Assembly (NCBI GenBank): GCA_937900425.1
Contig: CALCDT010000069.1
Span: 54,763 to 118,762, forward strand
Length of the DNA: 64,000 bases
DNA from: an uncultured Alphaproteobacteria bacterium
GTDB taxonomy: Bacteria > Pseudomonadota > Alphaproteobacteria > Rhizobiales > Pleomorphomonadaceae
Reading direction: 5' to 3'
Position 1 is the first letter of the stretch. The number at the start of each line of letters is the position of its first letter. Under the pieces are notes generated by a model, which did not search any database, was not told the DNA's origin, and saw nothing but the letters and a program-made list of their open reading frames with translations. The position numbers and the translations under genes were made by a program. This document shows positions 38,513 to 48,970 of this stretch, one piece after another.

Positions 38513-39817
38513 ATGTCCATGACCGAGAGTGCTGCCAGCAGCATTTTTCCTGACTTCTTCACCGGCAACCTGGCCGATTCCGATCCCGAGATGGCGTCTG
38601 CGATCGCCAAGGAACTCGGGCGCCAGCAGCACGAGATCGAACTGATCGCGTCGGAGAACATCGTCTCCAAGGCGGTGCTCGAGGCCCAGGGCTCGGTGCT
38701 GACCAACAAGTACGCCGAGGGCTATCCGGGCCGTCGCTACTACGGCGGCTGCCAGTTCGTCGACATCGCCGAGAACCTGGCGATCGAGCGCGTCACCAAG
38801 CTGTTCGGCTGCAAGTTCGCCAACGTCCAGCCGAATTCCGGCAGCCAGGCCAACCAGGGCGTCTTCCTCGCCCTCGCCAAGCCGGGCGACACCATCCTCG
38901 GCCTCGACCTCGCCTCGGGCGGTCACCTGACCCACGGCGCCAAGCCGAACATGTCGGGCAAGTGGTTCAATGCGGTCGCCTACGGCGTGCGCCAGCAGGA
39001 CCAGCGCATCGACATGGACCAGGTCGCCGAACTCGCCCGCGAGCACAAGCCGAAGATCATCATCGCCGGCGGCTCGGGCTATTCGCGCATCTGGGACTTC
39101 GAGGCCTTCCGCAAGATCGCCGATGAAGTCGGCGCCTTCTTCCTGGTCGACATGGCCCACTTCGCCGGCCTCGTCGCCGCGGGCCTGCATCCCTCGCCGT
39201 TCCCGCACGCCCACGTCGCCACCTCGACGACGCACAAGACCCTGCGCGGCCCGCGCGGCGGCATCATCCTCACCAACGAGGAAGACATCGCCAAGAAGAT
39301 CAACTCGGCGGTGTTCCCCGGCCTCCAGGGCGGCCCGCTGATGCACGTCATCGCCGCCAAGGCGGTCGCCTTCGGCGAAGCGCTGCAGCCCGATTTCAAG
39401 AGCTACATCAAGAGCGTCGTCGAGAACGCCAAGGCGCTCGCCGAGACGCTGCGCAAGGGCGGCCTCGAGATCGTCTCGGGTGGCACCGACAACCACCTGA
39501 TGCTGGTCGACCTGCGTCCCAAGAGCGTCACCGGCCGCGCCGCCGAGGCCGCCCTCGGCCGCGCCAACATCACCTGCAACAAGAACGGCATCCCCTTCGA
39601 CCCGGAAAAGCCGACCGTGACCTCGGGCATCCGCCTCGGCACACCGGCCGGCACCTCGCGCGGCTTCGGCATCGCCGAGTTCCAGGAAATCGGTGACATG
39701 ATCATCACCGTTCTTGACGGCCTCGTCGTGAATGGCGAGGAAGGGAACGGCGATGTCGAAGCGGCGGTCAAGGAACGCGTCAAGATCCTGACCGACCGTT
39801 TCCCGATCTACAGCTGA
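38513..39817 (+). CDS. glyA: serine hydroxymethyltransferase
   Basis: PLP enzyme interconverting serine and glycine with tetrahydrofolate; in serine-cycle methylotrophs it is the entry of methylene-THF. The 434-residue protein has [33 protein letters not shown], the substrate motif GSQANQGVF and the PLP lysine in [13 protein letters not shown] near residue 244. Length is normal. The start MSMTES fits the family. nrdR follows 25 bases later. Confidence 0.97.
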   Translation: MSMTESAASSIFPDFFTGNLADSDPEMASAIAKELGRQQHEIELIASENIVSKAVLEAQGSVLTNKYAEGYPGRRYYGGCQFVDIAENLAIERVTKLFGCKFANVQPNSGSQANQGVFLALAKPGDTILGLDLASGGHLTHGAKPNMSGKWFNAVAYGVRQQDQRIDMDQVAELAREHKPKIIIAGGSGYSRIWDFEAFRKIADEVGAFFLVDMAHFAGLVAAGLHPSPFPHAHVATSTTHKTLRGPRGGIILTNEEDIAKKINSAVFPGLQGGPLMHVIAAKAVAFGEALQPDFKSYIKSVVENAKALAETLRKGGLEIVSGGTDNHLMLVDLRPKSVTGRAAEAALGRANITCNKNGIPFDPEKPTVTSGIRLGTPAGTSRGFGIAEFQEIGDMIITVLDGLVVNGEEGNGDVEAAVKERVKILTDRFPIYS

Positions 39818-39842
39818 TCGGAGAACCCTCGGAGACCGCCGG

Positions 39843-40337
39843 ATGCGATGCCCGTATTGTGGCGGTGACGAGACCCAGGTGAAGGATTCGCGGCCGACGG
39901 AGGACAATACCGCCATCCGTCGGCGGCGGGTCTGCGCGAGTTGCGGCGGCCGTTTCACCACCTTCGAGCGCGTGCAGCTGCGCGAGCTCGTGGTGCTCAA
40001 GCGAAACGGCCGGCGCGTTCCCTTCGATCGCGACAAGCTGATGCGGTCGGTCCAGGTCGCCCTGCGCAAGCGGCAGGTCGAACCCGAGCGCATCGAGCGC
40101 ATGGTCAGCGGTATCGTCCGCCAGCTGGAGAGCACCGGCGAAACCGAGGTGACGGCCGAGCAGATCGGCCAGCTCGTCATGGAGGCCCTCAAGGGCATCG
40201 ACGACGTCGCCTACGTCCGCTTCGCCTCCGTCTATCGCAATTTCCGCGAAGCCAAGGATTTCCGCGAACTGCTCGGCGAGCTCGCCGACCAGCCCGGCAC
40301 GCTGCTGCGCGCGGCGGACGAGGAACCCGGGGCGTGA
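39843..40337 (+). CDS. nrdR: transcriptional repressor NrdR
   Basis: A 164-residue zinc-ribbon and ATP-cone protein that senses dATP/ATP and represses ribonucleotide reductase genes. The zinc ribbon MRCPYCGG ... [15 protein letters not shown] is at 1-42 and the ATP-cone ([20 protein letters not shown]) at about 49-139. It stands between glyA and the riboflavin genes, a common alphaproteobacterial order. Confidence 0.97.
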   Translation: MRCPYCGGDETQVKDSRPTEDNTAIRRRRVCASCGGRFTTFERVQLRELVVLKRNGRRVPFDRDKLMRSVQVALRKRQVEPERIERMVSGIVRQLESTGETEVTAEQIGQLVMEALKGIDDVAYVRFASVYRNFREAKDFRELLGELADQPGTLLRAADEEPGA

Positions 40338-40430
40338 GCCGGCGGACAGCGCTGCGGCCCCTCCTGCACCCGCCGGCCGGCGCCTGTCGGTCCGCGCCGC
40401 GCGCGTGCGGCGCCGGCGCCGCTTCTCGCC

Positions 40431-42275
40431 ATGGCTGAGCGACCCGATCCCGAACGCGATCGCCGCTTCATGGCCGCAGCCCTCGCCCTCGGCTGGCGCC
40501 ACCAGGGCCTCGCCCTGCCCAATCCCTCCGTCGGCTGCATCCTGGTGCGTCCGGGCGCCGAACCCGTGGTCGTCGGCCGCGGCGTCACCGAGGCCGGCGG
40601 CCGGCCGCACGGCGAGGCGATCGCCCTGCGTGAGGCCGGCGAGGCCGCCCGCGGCGCAACCGCCTACGTCTCGCTTGAGCCCTGCGCCCACCACGGCCGC
40701 GCCGGCCCCTGTTGCGAGGCGCTGGCGGCGGCTGGCGTCGCCCGCGTCGTCACCGCGATGGAGGACCCGGACCCCCGCGTCGCCGGCCGCGGCCACGCCT
40801 TCCTCGCGGGTCGCGGCGTCGCCGTCACCGTCGGCGTACTCGAAAGCGAGGCGAGGGCGGCCCACGCCGGCCATGTCTCGCGCGTGCTGCGCCACCGGCC
40901 CCACGTGCTGCTGAAGCTCGCGGTCTCCGCCGACGGCCACATCGGCCGGCGCGGCGGCGGGCAGGTCGCGATCTCGGGGCCGGAATCGCGCGACTACGCC
41001 CACGTGCTGCGCGCCGAGAGCGACGCCATCCTCGTTGGCGTCGGCACCGCCCTCGCCGACGACCCGATGCTGACCTGCCGCCTGCCGGGCATGGAGCAGC
41101 GCACACCGCTGCGCGTGGTGCTCGACGGTTCCGCCCGCCTGCCGCCGTCGAGCCGGCTCGCCCGCAGCGCCCAGTCCTATCCGGTGATCGCCTTCGTCGG
41201 CCGCGAGGCGCCGGCCGAGCGCATCGAGGCGCTCAGGGCCGCCTTCGTCGACGTGCGCTACGCCGAAACCCGCTCCGGCCGGCTCGACCTTGCCGACGTC
41301 CTCGCCCAGCTCTCGACCATCGGCATCGGCCGGCTGATGGTGGAGGGCGGGGCCACCATCGCCCGGCGCCTCGTCGAGGCCGACCTCGTCGACGAGTTCC
41401 ACCTCGTGCGCGGTACCGTCACCGTCGGCACCGGCGGCGTCCCCGCGCTCGCCGGCCTCGATCTCGACGCCGTCGTCGACACCTACGCCGTCGCCGACGA
41501 AAGACGGCTTGGTCGCGACCGCCTCGTCTGCTATCGCCGAAAGCGGTTCTCCGTGCGCGAGGCGGAGCGGGAACCGGCGTCTGCTCGAACGTCGCCCGCC
41601 GATCCGGCGACCGCTCTCCTCCGCAGGCTCACGCAAGGAAATCCAAGGCTCATGTTCACCGGTATCGTCACCGACGTCGGCGAAGTGCTCGCCGTCGAAG
41701 CCCGCGAGAGCGGCCTTCGCCTGCGCATCGCCTGCTCCTACGACCCCGACGCCATCGACCTCGGCGCCTCGATCGCCTGTTCGGGTCCGTGCCTCACGGT
41801 CGTCGCCAAGGGCAAGGGCAATCGCAACTGGTTCGACGTCGAGGCGTCGGTCGAGACCATCGCCCGCACCACCCTCGGCGACTGGAAGCCGGGGCGCAGG
41901 CTGAACCTCGAGCGGGCGCTGAAGCTCGGCGACGAACTCGGCGGCCACATGGTCACCGGCCATGTCGACGGCGTCTGCGAGGTGGTGGCGATCGCGAACG
42001 AGGGCGACATGCGCGCCCTGACCCTGCGCGCCCCCGCCGACCTCGCACCCTTCATCGCCGCCAAGGGCTCCGTCGCCCTCGACGGCACGTCGCTGACGGT
42101 CAATTCCGTCTCCGGCGACACCTTCACCCTGTTCCTGATCCCGCACACGCTCGCGGTCACCACCTGGGGCGAGCTCGCCGTCGGCGACCGCATCAACATC
42201 GAGATCGACATGATGGCGCGCTACCTCGCCCGCCTCGTCCAGGCCGGCGGAATTCCGGGCCTTCCGGCGGGCTGA
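40431..42275 (+). CDS. ribD: riboflavin biosynthesis RibD continuous with riboflavin synthase RibE
   Basis: One 614-residue open frame covers two enzymes. Residues 1-145 are the RibD deaminase (zinc motif [11 protein letters not shown] ... [16 protein letters not shown]). About 150-370 is the reductase ([33 protein letters not shown]). A Pro/Ala/Arg-rich stretch of some 35 residues follows, and from Met408 the frame reads [12 protein letters not shown], the start of riboflavin synthase alpha. No stop separates them. Either a true fusion is made or RibE starts internally; AAGGA lies 12 bases before that ATG. Separate proteins are usual. Confidence 0.85.
   Translation: MAERPDPERDRRFMAAALALGWRHQGLALPNPSVGCILVRPGAEPVVVGRGVTEAGGRPHGEAIALREAGEAARGATAYVSLEPCAHHGRAGPCCEALAAAGVARVVTAMEDPDPRVAGRGHAFLAGRGVAVTVGVLESEARAAHAGHVSRVLRHRPHVLLKLAVSADGHIGRRGGGQVAISGPESRDYAHVLRAESDAILVGVGTALADDPMLTCRLPGMEQRTPLRVVLDGSARLPPSSRLARSAQSYPVIAFVGREAPAERIEALRAAFVDVRYAETRSGRLDLADVLAQLSTIGIGRLMVEGGATIARRLVEADLVDEFHLVRGTVTVGTGGVPALAGLDLDAVVDTYAVADERRLGRDRLVCYRRKRFSVREAEREPASARTSPADPATALLRRLTQGNPRLMFTGIVTDVGEVLAVEARESGLRLRIACSYDPDAIDLGASIACSGPCLTVVAKGKGNRNWFDVEASVETIARTTLGDWKPGRRLNLERALKLGDELGGHMVTGHVDGVCEVVAIANEGDMRALTLRAPADLAPFIAAKGSVALDGTSLTVNSVSGDTFTLFLIPHTLAVTTWGELAVGDRINIEIDMMARYLARLVQAGGIPGLPAG
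41652..42275 (+). CDS. ribE: riboflavin synthase alpha chain (possible internal start in the ribD frame)
   Basis: Dismutates 6,7-dimethyl-8-ribityllumazine to riboflavin. From Met at 41652 the 207 residues form a complete RibE: two lumazine-binding repeats, beginning [12 protein letters not shown] and [14 protein letters not shown], and [13 protein letters not shown]. The length equals that of stand-alone RibE. An AAGGA stretch (41635-41640 region) could serve as ribosome-binding site, so the protein may be made separately although it is also open to ribD upstream. Confidence 0.75.
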   Translation: MFTGIVTDVGEVLAVEARESGLRLRIACSYDPDAIDLGASIACSGPCLTVVAKGKGNRNWFDVEASVETIARTTLGDWKPGRRLNLERALKLGDELGGHMVTGHVDGVCEVVAIANEGDMRALTLRAPADLAPFIAAKGSVALDGTSLTVNSVSGDTFTLFLIPHTLAVTTWGELAVGDRINIEIDMMARYLARLVQAGGIPGLPAG

Positions 42276-42400
42276 GCGGGCAGGGGTACGGGCCGGGACC
42301 GCAGGGCTGACCTTCGGCCCGCTGATGCCGTCGGGGCTGGACAAAACGGCCCCGTCGTGGTCAATCACGGCACCGAATTTCCACAGAAAGCACGCCACCC

Positions 42401-42853
42401 ATGGCCGACCGGGCGCCCCACCTCCTCGTCATCGACGCACGATTCTACAACGACCTCGCCGACGAGCTCTTCGCCGGCGCTTCCGAGGCGCTGGAAGCGG
42501 CCGGCGCCACCTTCGAGCGGGTTTCGGTGCCGGGTGTCCTCGAGATCCCGGCGGCGCTCGCCATGGCGCTCGACGCGGTCGACGAGGGCACAGCCGACTT
42601 CGACGGCTACGTGCTGCTCGGCTGCGTCATCCGCGGCGAGACCACCCACTACGACATCGTCGCCAACGAATCCGCCCGCGCCGTGATGAACCTCGTCATC
42701 GACGAGGGTCTCGCCCTCGGCAACGGCATCCTCACCGTCGAGAACGGCGACCAGGCCTGGGCCCGTGCCCGCCGCAGCGACAAGAACAAGGGCGCCGACG
42801 CCGCCCGGGCCGCTCTGGCGATGATCGAGCTGAGGACCAGATTCGGATCGTGA
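42401..42853 (+). CDS. ribH: 6,7-dimethyl-8-ribityllumazine synthase
   Basis: A 150-residue lumazine synthase. Substrate-binding [13 protein letters not shown] and the general-base region [19 protein letters not shown] are present, and [16 protein letters not shown] matches the phosphate site. It follows ribD/ribE by 125 bases and overlaps or abuts nusB (shared GTGA), so translation is coupled. Confidence 0.97.
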   Translation: MADRAPHLLVIDARFYNDLADELFAGASEALEAAGATFERVSVPGVLEIPAALAMALDAVDEGTADFDGYVLLGCVIRGETTHYDIVANESARAVMNLVIDEGLALGNGILTVENGDQAWARARRSDKNKGADAARAALAMIELRTRFGS

Positions 42854-42858
42854 CGACC

Positions 42859-43365
42859 ATGACCGAACCGACCTCCCCGAAGGGCGAACGCCCGGCACCG
42901 CGCCCCGCCAACCAGCGCGGCGCCGCCCGGCTGTTCGCCGTTCAGGCGCTCTACCAGCTCGAGATGAGCGGGCAGGACGTGCTCGCCGTCGTCGCCGAAT
43001 ACGAGCAGTTCCGCCTCGGCCGCGAGATCGACGGCGTCGCCTACCGCGCCGCCGACCCGGCCTATTTCCGGGCGATCGTCGGCGGCGTCGTCGACGAGCA
43101 GCGCACCATCGACCCGATGGTCCACACCGCCCTCGTCGAGGACTGGCCGCTGAAGCGCGTCGACTCGACGCTCCGCGCCATCCTGCGCTGCGGCAGCTGG
43201 GAACTGCTGCGCCGCAAGGACGTGCCGGGCCGGGTGATCATCACCGAATATCTCGACGTCGCCCGCGCCTTCTACGAGGAGGACGAGCCCAAGCTCGTCA
43301 ACGGCGTGCTCGACCGCATCGCCAAGCAAGTGCGTCCGGAGGAGTTCGGCGGGGCACCGCGGTGA
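42859..43365 (+). CDS. nusB: transcription antitermination factor NusB
   Basis: A 168-residue all-helical RNA-binding factor of the rRNA antitermination complex. It has [19 protein letters not shown] at about 18-36, DRTLRAILR-like [16 protein letters not shown] near 111-126 and [15 protein letters not shown] near the end. The ATG at 42859 is taken; a GTG at 42850 that overlaps the ribH stop is also in frame and would couple translation. thiL overlaps its stop by 4 bases. Confidence 0.95.
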   Translation: MTEPTSPKGERPAPRPANQRGAARLFAVQALYQLEMSGQDVLAVVAEYEQFRLGREIDGVAYRAADPAYFRAIVGGVVDEQRTIDPMVHTALVEDWPLKRVDSTLRAILRCGSWELLRRKDVPGRVIITEYLDVARAFYEEDEPKLVNGVLDRIAKQVRPEEFGGAPR

Positions 43366-44369
43366 GCGGCACCGGCACCGACGGCGACCGGCTGCCGGAC
43401 GAATTCACGCTGATCGCCGACGTCCTCGCCCCGCTCGCCGCCGACCCGGCCGCCTTCGGCCTCGGCGACGACGCCGCCGCGCTTTCCCCGCCGCCGGGAT
43501 GCGACCTCGTTCTCACCAAGGACCTGCTCGTCGCCGGCGGCCATTTCTTCGCCGACGATCCCCCCGACGCCATCGCCCGCAAGGCTCTGCGGGTGAACCT
43601 CTCCGACCTCGCCGCCAAGGGCGCCCGGCCGCTCGGCTATCTGCTCGGCCTCGGCCTGCCCCGTGATTTCACCGCGTCGTGGATGCGCGATTTCGCGCGC
43701 GGCCTCGCCTCCGATCAGACGGCCTACGGCATCACCCTCTACGGCGGCGACACCGTCGCGGCGCCGGAGCGGCTGACCCTGTCGGTGACGGCGATCGGCG
43801 CCGTGCCGGCCGGCCGCATGGTGCCGCGCGGCGGCGCCCGGCCGGGCGACCTCGTCGCCGTCACCGGGACGATCGGCGACGCCGCCCTCGGCCTCCAGCT
43901 CCGCCTCGACCCCGCGCTCGCGGACCGCCTGGGCCTCACCGCCGGCGCGCGCTATCACCTGCTCGACCGCTACCTGCTGCCGCGCCCGCGCAACGCCTTC
44001 GCCGCCGCGCTGCTCGCCGGCGCGCGGGCGGCGATGGACGTCTCCGACGGCCTCGTCGGCGACCTCGCCAAGATGGCGAAGGTTTCGGGCGTGCGCATCG
44101 TCGTCGACGCCGGCGCCGTGCCGCTGTCGGAGGCCGCGGCCGAGGCCGTCGCCGCCGACGCCGGCCTGCTTTCCGTCGCGCTCACCGGCGGCGACGACTA
44201 CGAGATCGCCTTCGCCGCCGGCGCCGAGGCGATGGCGGGTCTTCTCGCCGCCGCCGACGAGGCCGGTTGCGGCGCCCGTGTGGTCGGCCGCGTCGAGGCC
44301 GGGCAGGGGATCGCCGTCGAAGGAGCCGACGGTCTCGATCCTGCGAATGCTTCCTTCTCCCATTTCTGA
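43362..44369 (+). CDS. thiL: thiamine-monophosphate kinase
   Basis: Phosphorylates thiamine monophosphate to the active diphosphate. The 335-residue PurM-fold kinase has [39 protein letters not shown] and [19 protein letters not shown]. Near the C-terminus are [15 protein letters not shown] and [10 protein letters not shown]. It begins at GTG, overlapping nusB by GTGA, and is followed 10 bases later by the transporter gene, so all are likely in one operon. Confidence 0.95.
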   Translation: MSGTGTDGDRLPDEFTLIADVLAPLAADPAAFGLGDDAAALSPPPGCDLVLTKDLLVAGGHFFADDPPDAIARKALRVNLSDLAAKGARPLGYLLGLGLPRDFTASWMRDFARGLASDQTAYGITLYGGDTVAAPERLTLSVTAIGAVPAGRMVPRGGARPGDLVAVTGTIGDAALGLQLRLDPALADRLGLTAGARYHLLDRYLLPRPRNAFAAALLAGARAAMDVSDGLVGDLAKMAKVSGVRIVVDAGAVPLSEAAAEAVAADAGLLSVALTGGDDYEIAFAAGAEAMAGLLAAADEAGCGARVVGRVEAGQGIAVEGADGLDPANASFSHF

Positions 44370-44379
44370 GGACGCTGCG

Positions 44380-45591
44380 ATGCGCACGATGGCCGCTGGA
44401 CCCGCCGCCGACGCCCCGGCCAAGCGCATCGCCTGGACCCTCGCCGCCGCCGCGGCGATCGGCGGCGGCGCCAACCCGGTAGCGATCGGCCTCGGCGGCG
44501 TCATCGGCGAGTCTCTGCTCGCGGAGGACAAGTCGCTGGCGACCCTGCCGGCGACCGCCTTCATCGTCGGCAACGCCGTCCTCGCCGCCCCGGCGGCGCT
44601 GCTGATGGCCCGCACCGGCCGCCGCTTCGGTTTCGTCTCCGGCTCCCTGCTCGCCGCCGCCTCCGCCGCCCTCGCCGTCGCCGGCCTGGCGCTGCACTCG
44701 TTCCTGGTCTTCTGCCTCGCCACCGCCGGCCTCGGCGCCGCCAACGCCTTCGCCCAGCAGTATCGCTTCGCCGCCGCCGACGCCTCGGCCCCGACCTTCA
44801 AGCCGAAGGCGATCTCGATCGTGCTGATCGGCGGCATCGTCGCCGGCGTGATCGGGCCGCAGGCGATGATCGTCGGCCGCAACCTCCTCGATCTGCCCTA
44901 CGCCGGCACCTTCGCGATCGTCGTCGCGCTCGCGCTCGCTTCGGCCGCCGTGCTCTCGACGCTGAAGGTGCCGCCTCCGCCGCCGCGAAGCGCCGACGGG
45001 CGGAGCGGCAGGCCGCTCGCCGCCATCCTGCTGCGGCCGCAGTTCATGGTCGCCTTCACTTGCGCCGTCGCCTCCTACGCGCTGATGAGCCTCGTGATGA
45101 CCGCCTCGCCGCTGGCGATGATCCACCACCATCACAGTCACGGCGACGCGGCGCTCGGCATCCAGTGGCACGTCATCGCCATGTTCGCGCCGAGCTTCTT
45201 CACCGGCTCGCTGATCGCCCGCTTCGGCAAGGAGGCCGTGGTCGGCGCCGGCCTCGCGCTGATCGCCCTCGGCGCCGTCGTCGCGCTGTCGGGCACCGGG
45301 GTTGCGCACTTCTGGACGTCGCTGATCCTGCTCGGCGTCGGCTGGAACTTCGGCTTCGTCGGCGGCACCGCCATGGTCGCGGACTGCTACCGGCCCGAGG
45401 AGGCCGCCAAGGTTCAGGCCGCCAACGAGGTGCTGCTGTTCTCGATCGTCTCGCTGGCTTCGTTCTCGTCTGGCAAGATCCTGACGGCGAGCGGCTGGGA
45501 CACGATCAACCTGCTGGTCTTTCCGGTGGTCGGCGGCTGCCTCGTGCTGCTCGCCGGCATGCGCTTCCTGCCGCGCCGCGACGTCGCCTGA
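44380..45591 (+). CDS. major facilitator superfamily transporter
   Basis: A 403-residue MFS permease with about twelve membrane helices. The loop-2/3 signature MARTGRRFGF is near 75. A His cluster IHHHHSHGD at about 248-256 lies in a loop after helix 7 and may bind metal or be a luminal feature of the subfamily. TGAGGA from the end of thiL is its ribosome-binding site, so it is coupled to thiL. Substrate unknown; being next to thiL suggests but does not show a vitamin-related role. Confidence 0.9.
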   Translation: MRTMAAGPAADAPAKRIAWTLAAAAAIGGGANPVAIGLGGVIGESLLAEDKSLATLPATAFIVGNAVLAAPAALLMARTGRRFGFVSGSLLAAASAALAVAGLALHSFLVFCLATAGLGAANAFAQQYRFAAADASAPTFKPKAISIVLIGGIVAGVIGPQAMIVGRNLLDLPYAGTFAIVVALALASAAVLSTLKVPPPPPRSADGRSGRPLAAILLRPQFMVAFTCAVASYALMSLVMTASPLAMIHHHHSHGDAALGIQWHVIAMFAPSFFTGSLIARFGKEAVVGAGLALIALGAVVALSGTGVAHFWTSLILLGVGWNFGFVGGTAMVADCYRPEEAAKVQAANEVLLFSIVSLASFSSGKILTASGWDTINLLVFPVVGGCLVLLAGMRFLPRRDVA

Positions 45592-45599
45592 GCCCGTCG

Positions 45600-45625
45600 C
45601 CGCCCGCTGGCCGGGCGGGGCTTTT
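45600..45625 (+). terminator. terminator after the MFS gene
   Basis: A 7-bp perfect stem, CCGCCCG and CGGGCGG, with a 5-base loop, followed by GGCTTTT. It would end the riboflavin-nusB-thiL operon. Confidence 0.7.
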
Positions 45626-45759
45626 CGGCGCGTCGTTCGATTTCGCCGGCGTGGGTGGTTCCACCCGTCGCCCGCTTGTTCTAAAGCTCTGCGCGTGTGC
45701 CCCTCCGAGCGCGGACGAGGCATGCGCCATCCCGACAGCCACCGACGACAGAGGACGCC

Positions 45760-47181
45760 ATGGCCGACGACGAGCCGACCGCGCCCGAAGGGCATCCCGT
45801 GCCCGTGGTGGCGGAGGAGATCGCCTTCCGCGACGAGGACGGCGAGATCACCCGGGAGTATTACGAAGCCCTCGTCGAGGCGGTCGAGGCCCGTGACGCC
45901 GACCGCGTCCGCACCCTCGCCGGCGACCTGCACGAGACCGACACCGCCGACCTGCTCGTCGCCCTGCACGCCGACGACCGCGCGCCCTTCGTCACCCTGC
46001 TCGGCAAGGACTTCGACTTCACGGCGCTGACCGAGGTCGACGAATCGATCCGCGTCGCGCTGCTCGAGGAACTGCCGACCGAGGCGGTCGTCGAGGGCGT
46101 GCGCGAGCTCGACAGCGACGACGCCGTCTACATCCTCGAAGACCTCGACGAGGCCTACAAGGACGAAATCCTCGCCCAGCTGCCGATCCCCGACCGGCTC
46201 GGCATCCAGCGCAGCCTCGACTATCCGGAAGAATCCGCCGGCCGGCGGATGCAGACCGACTTCATCGCCCTCGCGCCGTTCTGGACGGTCGGCCAGACCA
46301 TCGACTTCCTGCGCAATCAGGAGGAGCTGCCGGAGGACTTCTACGAGCTCTTCGTCATCGATCCGGCCTTCCGCCTGCTCGGCACGATCTCGCTCAACCG
46401 GCTGCTCCGGGCCAAGCGCCCGACCAAGATCGCCGACCTCATGTCCGAGACCAGCCACCCGGTGCGGGCGAGCGAGGACCAGGAGGAGGTCGCCCGCATC
46501 TTCGAGCGTTACAACCTGCTCTCCACCGCCGTCGTCGACGACGGCGGCCGGCTCGTCGGCGTGCTGACCATCGACGACATGGTCGACGTCATGAAGCAGG
46601 AGGCGGAGGAGGACCTGCGCGCGCTCGCCGGCGTCGGTGACGAGGAACTCTCCGATTCGGTGATCTCCACCGTCCGCGGACGCTTCGTCTGGCTCTTCGT
46701 CAATCTCGGCACGGCGCTGCTCGCGGCCTCGGTGATCTCGATGTTCGAGGCGACCATCGGCAGCCTCGTCGCCCTCGCGGCGCTGATGCCGGTGGTCGCT
46801 TCGATGGGCGGCAACGCCGCCTCCCAGACCATGACCGTCGCCGTGCGGGCGCTGGCGACCCGCGAGATGGACCGGCGCAACGCCTGGCGCACCGTCGGCC
46901 GCGAAGTGACCGTCGGTGCCATCAACGGTTGCCTCTTCGCGCTGCTGATGGGGGTCGCCGTCGGCGTGTGGTTCGCAGACGCCGAACTCGGCGGCGTCAT
47001 CGGCGCTGCACTGATTATTAACCTTGTCGTGGCAGGTCTTGCAGGAATTCTGATCCCATTGGTCCTCGACCGACTGAACGTCGACCCCGCGGTCGCTTCC
47101 AGCGTGTTCGTGACGACGGTGACCGATGTGGTAGGCTTCTCTGCTTTCCTGGGGCTCGCGACATGGTTCTTGATCGGCTGA
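45760..47181 (+). CDS. mgtE: magnesium transporter MgtE
   Basis: A 473-residue Mg2+ channel. The cytosolic N domain is at about 30-140, the CBS pair at about 145-275 (IADLMSE, VVDDGGRLVGVLTIDDMVDV) and five membrane helices at about 300-473. The pore motif VVASMGGNAASQTMTVAVRALA is near residue 347. GAGGA precedes the ATG. The downstream lysozyme gene overlaps its end by 19 bases. Confidence 0.96.
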   Translation: MADDEPTAPEGHPVPVVAEEIAFRDEDGEITREYYEALVEAVEARDADRVRTLAGDLHETDTADLLVALHADDRAPFVTLLGKDFDFTALTEVDESIRVALLEELPTEAVVEGVRELDSDDAVYILEDLDEAYKDEILAQLPIPDRLGIQRSLDYPEESAGRRMQTDFIALAPFWTVGQTIDFLRNQEELPEDFYELFVIDPAFRLLGTISLNRLLRAKRPTKIADLMSETSHPVRASEDQEEVARIFERYNLLSTAVVDDGGRLVGVLTIDDMVDVMKQEAEEDLRALAGVGDEELSDSVISTVRGRFVWLFVNLGTALLAASVISMFEATIGSLVALAALMPVVASMGGNAASQTMTVAVRALATREMDRRNAWRTVGREVTVGAINGCLFALLMGVAVGVWFADAELGGVIGAALIINLVVAGLAGILIPLVLDRLNVDPAVASSVFVTTVTDVVGFSAFLGLATWFLIG

Positions 47182-48005
47182 TCCGCACCGTCACCACGTC
47201 CTTCGCAAAGATGCGGCCGGGCCGGGCCCTTCGCGTTTTCGGGCGTCTTGCGACGGTGGCGGGCGCCGCGTCCCTGCTCGGCGCCTGCGCGCTGTTCGAT
47301 TTCGAGGAGCCCGGTCCGCACGACTATCCGGTCCAGGGCATCGACGTCTCCAAGTACCAGGGCGAGATCGACTGGCGCGCGGTCAAGGCGGCGGGTATCG
47401 CCTTCGCCTACATCAAGGCCACCGAAGGTGGCGACCACTCCGACGTCAAGTTCCAGCAGAACTGGCAGGCCGCCAAGGCCGCCGGCGTGCGTCACGGCGC
47501 CTATCACTTCTACTTCTTCTGCCGCACGCCGGAGGAGCAGGCGTCCTGGTTCATCCAGAACGTGCCCTACGATCCGACCGCGCTGCCGCCCGTGCTCGAC
47601 ATGGAGTGGTACCACGACAGCAAGACCTGCAAGCGGGTGCCGAGCCGGACCGAAATCCACGCCGAGATGAAGACCTTCCTCGACATCGTCGAGCGCTACT
47701 ACGGCAAGCGGCCGATCATCTACGCCACCGTCGACTTCCATCGCGACCGCCTCGTCGGCGCCTTCAACGACTATCCGATGTGGCTGCGCTCGGTGGCCGG
47801 GCATCCCTCGCTGCGCTACGGCGACCGCAAGTGGGCGCTCTGGCAGTACACCGCCACCGGCCGCGTCGCCGGCATCAGGGGCAATGTCGACCGCAACACC
47901 TTCGACGGCTCGCACCGCGATTTCGAGCGCTTCCTCGCCGCCCTCCAGATCGACGTTCCGACCGCCTCGGTGAGTCGTCCCGCGCGCTTCTCTTTCTTCG
48001 ACTGA
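47163..48005 (+). CDS. GH25-family lysozyme-like lipoprotein
   Basis: A 280-residue predicted muramidase. A signal segment precedes the lipobox LLGAC near residue 42, so it is probably a lipoprotein. The GH25 domain has GIDVSKYQGEIDW, AFAYIKATEGG, HGAYHFYFF and PPVLDMEWY with the catalytic Asp and Glu. The start is uncertain: ATG at 47163 overlaps mgtE, while an ATG at 47211 (MRPGRALRVFGRLATVAGAA) would give a more usual lipoprotein signal. Neither has a strong ribosome-binding site. Confidence 0.9.
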   Translation: MVLDRLIRTVTTSFAKMRPGRALRVFGRLATVAGAASLLGACALFDFEEPGPHDYPVQGIDVSKYQGEIDWRAVKAAGIAFAYIKATEGGDHSDVKFQQNWQAAKAAGVRHGAYHFYFFCRTPEEQASWFIQNVPYDPTALPPVLDMEWYHDSKTCKRVPSRTEIHAEMKTFLDIVERYYGKRPIIYATVDFHRDRLVGAFNDYPMWLRSVAGHPSLRYGDRKWALWQYTATGRVAGIRGNVDRNTFDGSHRDFERFLAALQIDVPTASVSRPARFSFFD

Positions 48006-48241
48006 GAAAATCCCACGGCCTTCCGTCCAAAGCATCTGATTCTGCGGCGGTTTCGAGGATGCATCCCTCGCTGCCGCCGACGGTTGCCCCCGGCCGAGGA
48101 ATTGGGCTAGTGTCCGCGCCAAAGGCGTCGCCGCGCGGGTCCTCCCTCCCGTGGCGCGATGCCGGTCGGCTCGCTCGCCCGCCCCTCGGGGGCGTACCGC
48201 GACGGGCCGGATCGCCTCCGACCAACGGGTGAAGCAGTCTC

Positions 48242-48871
48242 ATGAATTCAGATCGCTACGCGGAATTTTCCCGTTCCCGCCTCGACGACGAGGACGAAGA
48301 CGAGAAGTCCGGGAAGAAGGAGCCGGCGGCGCCCCAGGTCGACAAGTATCTGTTCAAGGCGCGCACCGTCCTCATCACCGGCGGCATCACCCAGGATCTC
48401 GCCCGCGACGTCACCGCGCGCCTGCTGGCGCTGTCGGAGGCCTCGTCCGATCCGATCACCGTGATCGTGTCCTCGCCCGGCGGCCACGTCGAATCCGGCG
48501 ACATGATCCACGACATGATCCGCTTCGTGCCGGCGCCGGTGAACATGATCGGCACCGGCTGGGTCGCGAGTGCCGGTGCGCTGATCTATGTCTCGGTGCC
48601 GGTGGAGCGGCGTTTCTGCACGCCGAACACCCGCTTCCTGCTGCACCAGCCGTCCGGCGGCGCCGGCGGCCAGGCCACCGACATCGAGATCCAGGCCCGG
48701 GAGATCATCAAGATGCGCGAGCGCCTCAACCAGATCTTCTCGGCCGCCACAGGCCAGCCGCTGGAGCGGATCGCCAAGGACACCGACCGCGACTACTGGA
48801 TGGGTCCCGAGGAGGCGATCGCCTACGGCCTCGCCGGCCGCGTCGTCAACTCGGCCGCCGACGTTTCCTGA
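48242..48871 (+). CDS. ClpP-like protease subunit
   Basis: A 209-residue ATP-dependent Clp protease proteolytic subunit homologue. An unusual acidic N-terminal segment ([12 protein letters not shown], about 15-27) precedes the fold. The catalytic triad is intact: Ser in [12 protein letters not shown] near 110, His in [10 protein letters not shown] near 135, and Asp in AKDTDRDYW near 180. The nucleophile motif ASAGA differs from the usual ASMGA of housekeeping ClpP. No clpX or clpA is adjacent, so it is probably an accessory ClpP paralogue. Confidence 0.9.
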   Translation: MNSDRYAEFSRSRLDDEDEDEKSGKKEPAAPQVDKYLFKARTVLITGGITQDLARDVTARLLALSEASSDPITVIVSSPGGHVESGDMIHDMIRFVPAPVNMIGTGWVASAGALIYVSVPVERRFCTPNTRFLLHQPSGGAGGQATDIEIQAREIIKMRERLNQIFSAATGQPLERIAKDTDRDYWMGPEEAIAYGLAGRVVNSAADVS

Positions 48872-48883
48872 CCCGTTTCTTCC

Positions 48884-48915
48884 CGGCCGGCCCGGCGCCA
48901 GCGCCCGGCCGGCCG
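48884..48915 (+). terminator. hairpin after the ClpP-like gene
   Basis: A very GC-rich stem, CGGCCGG with CCGGCCG plus inner CGC/GCG pairing, 13 bases after the stop. No T run. Confidence 0.4.
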
Positions 48916-48970
48916 TCGTGCTCGTCTCGCCGGCCGCCCGCGCGCCGGCCTTCCGATCCGGGAGAGGCTG

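Noticed and set aside
40338..40430. FMN riboswitch before ribD
   Set aside because: The 93-base gap is too short and lacks the RFN element's conserved segments.
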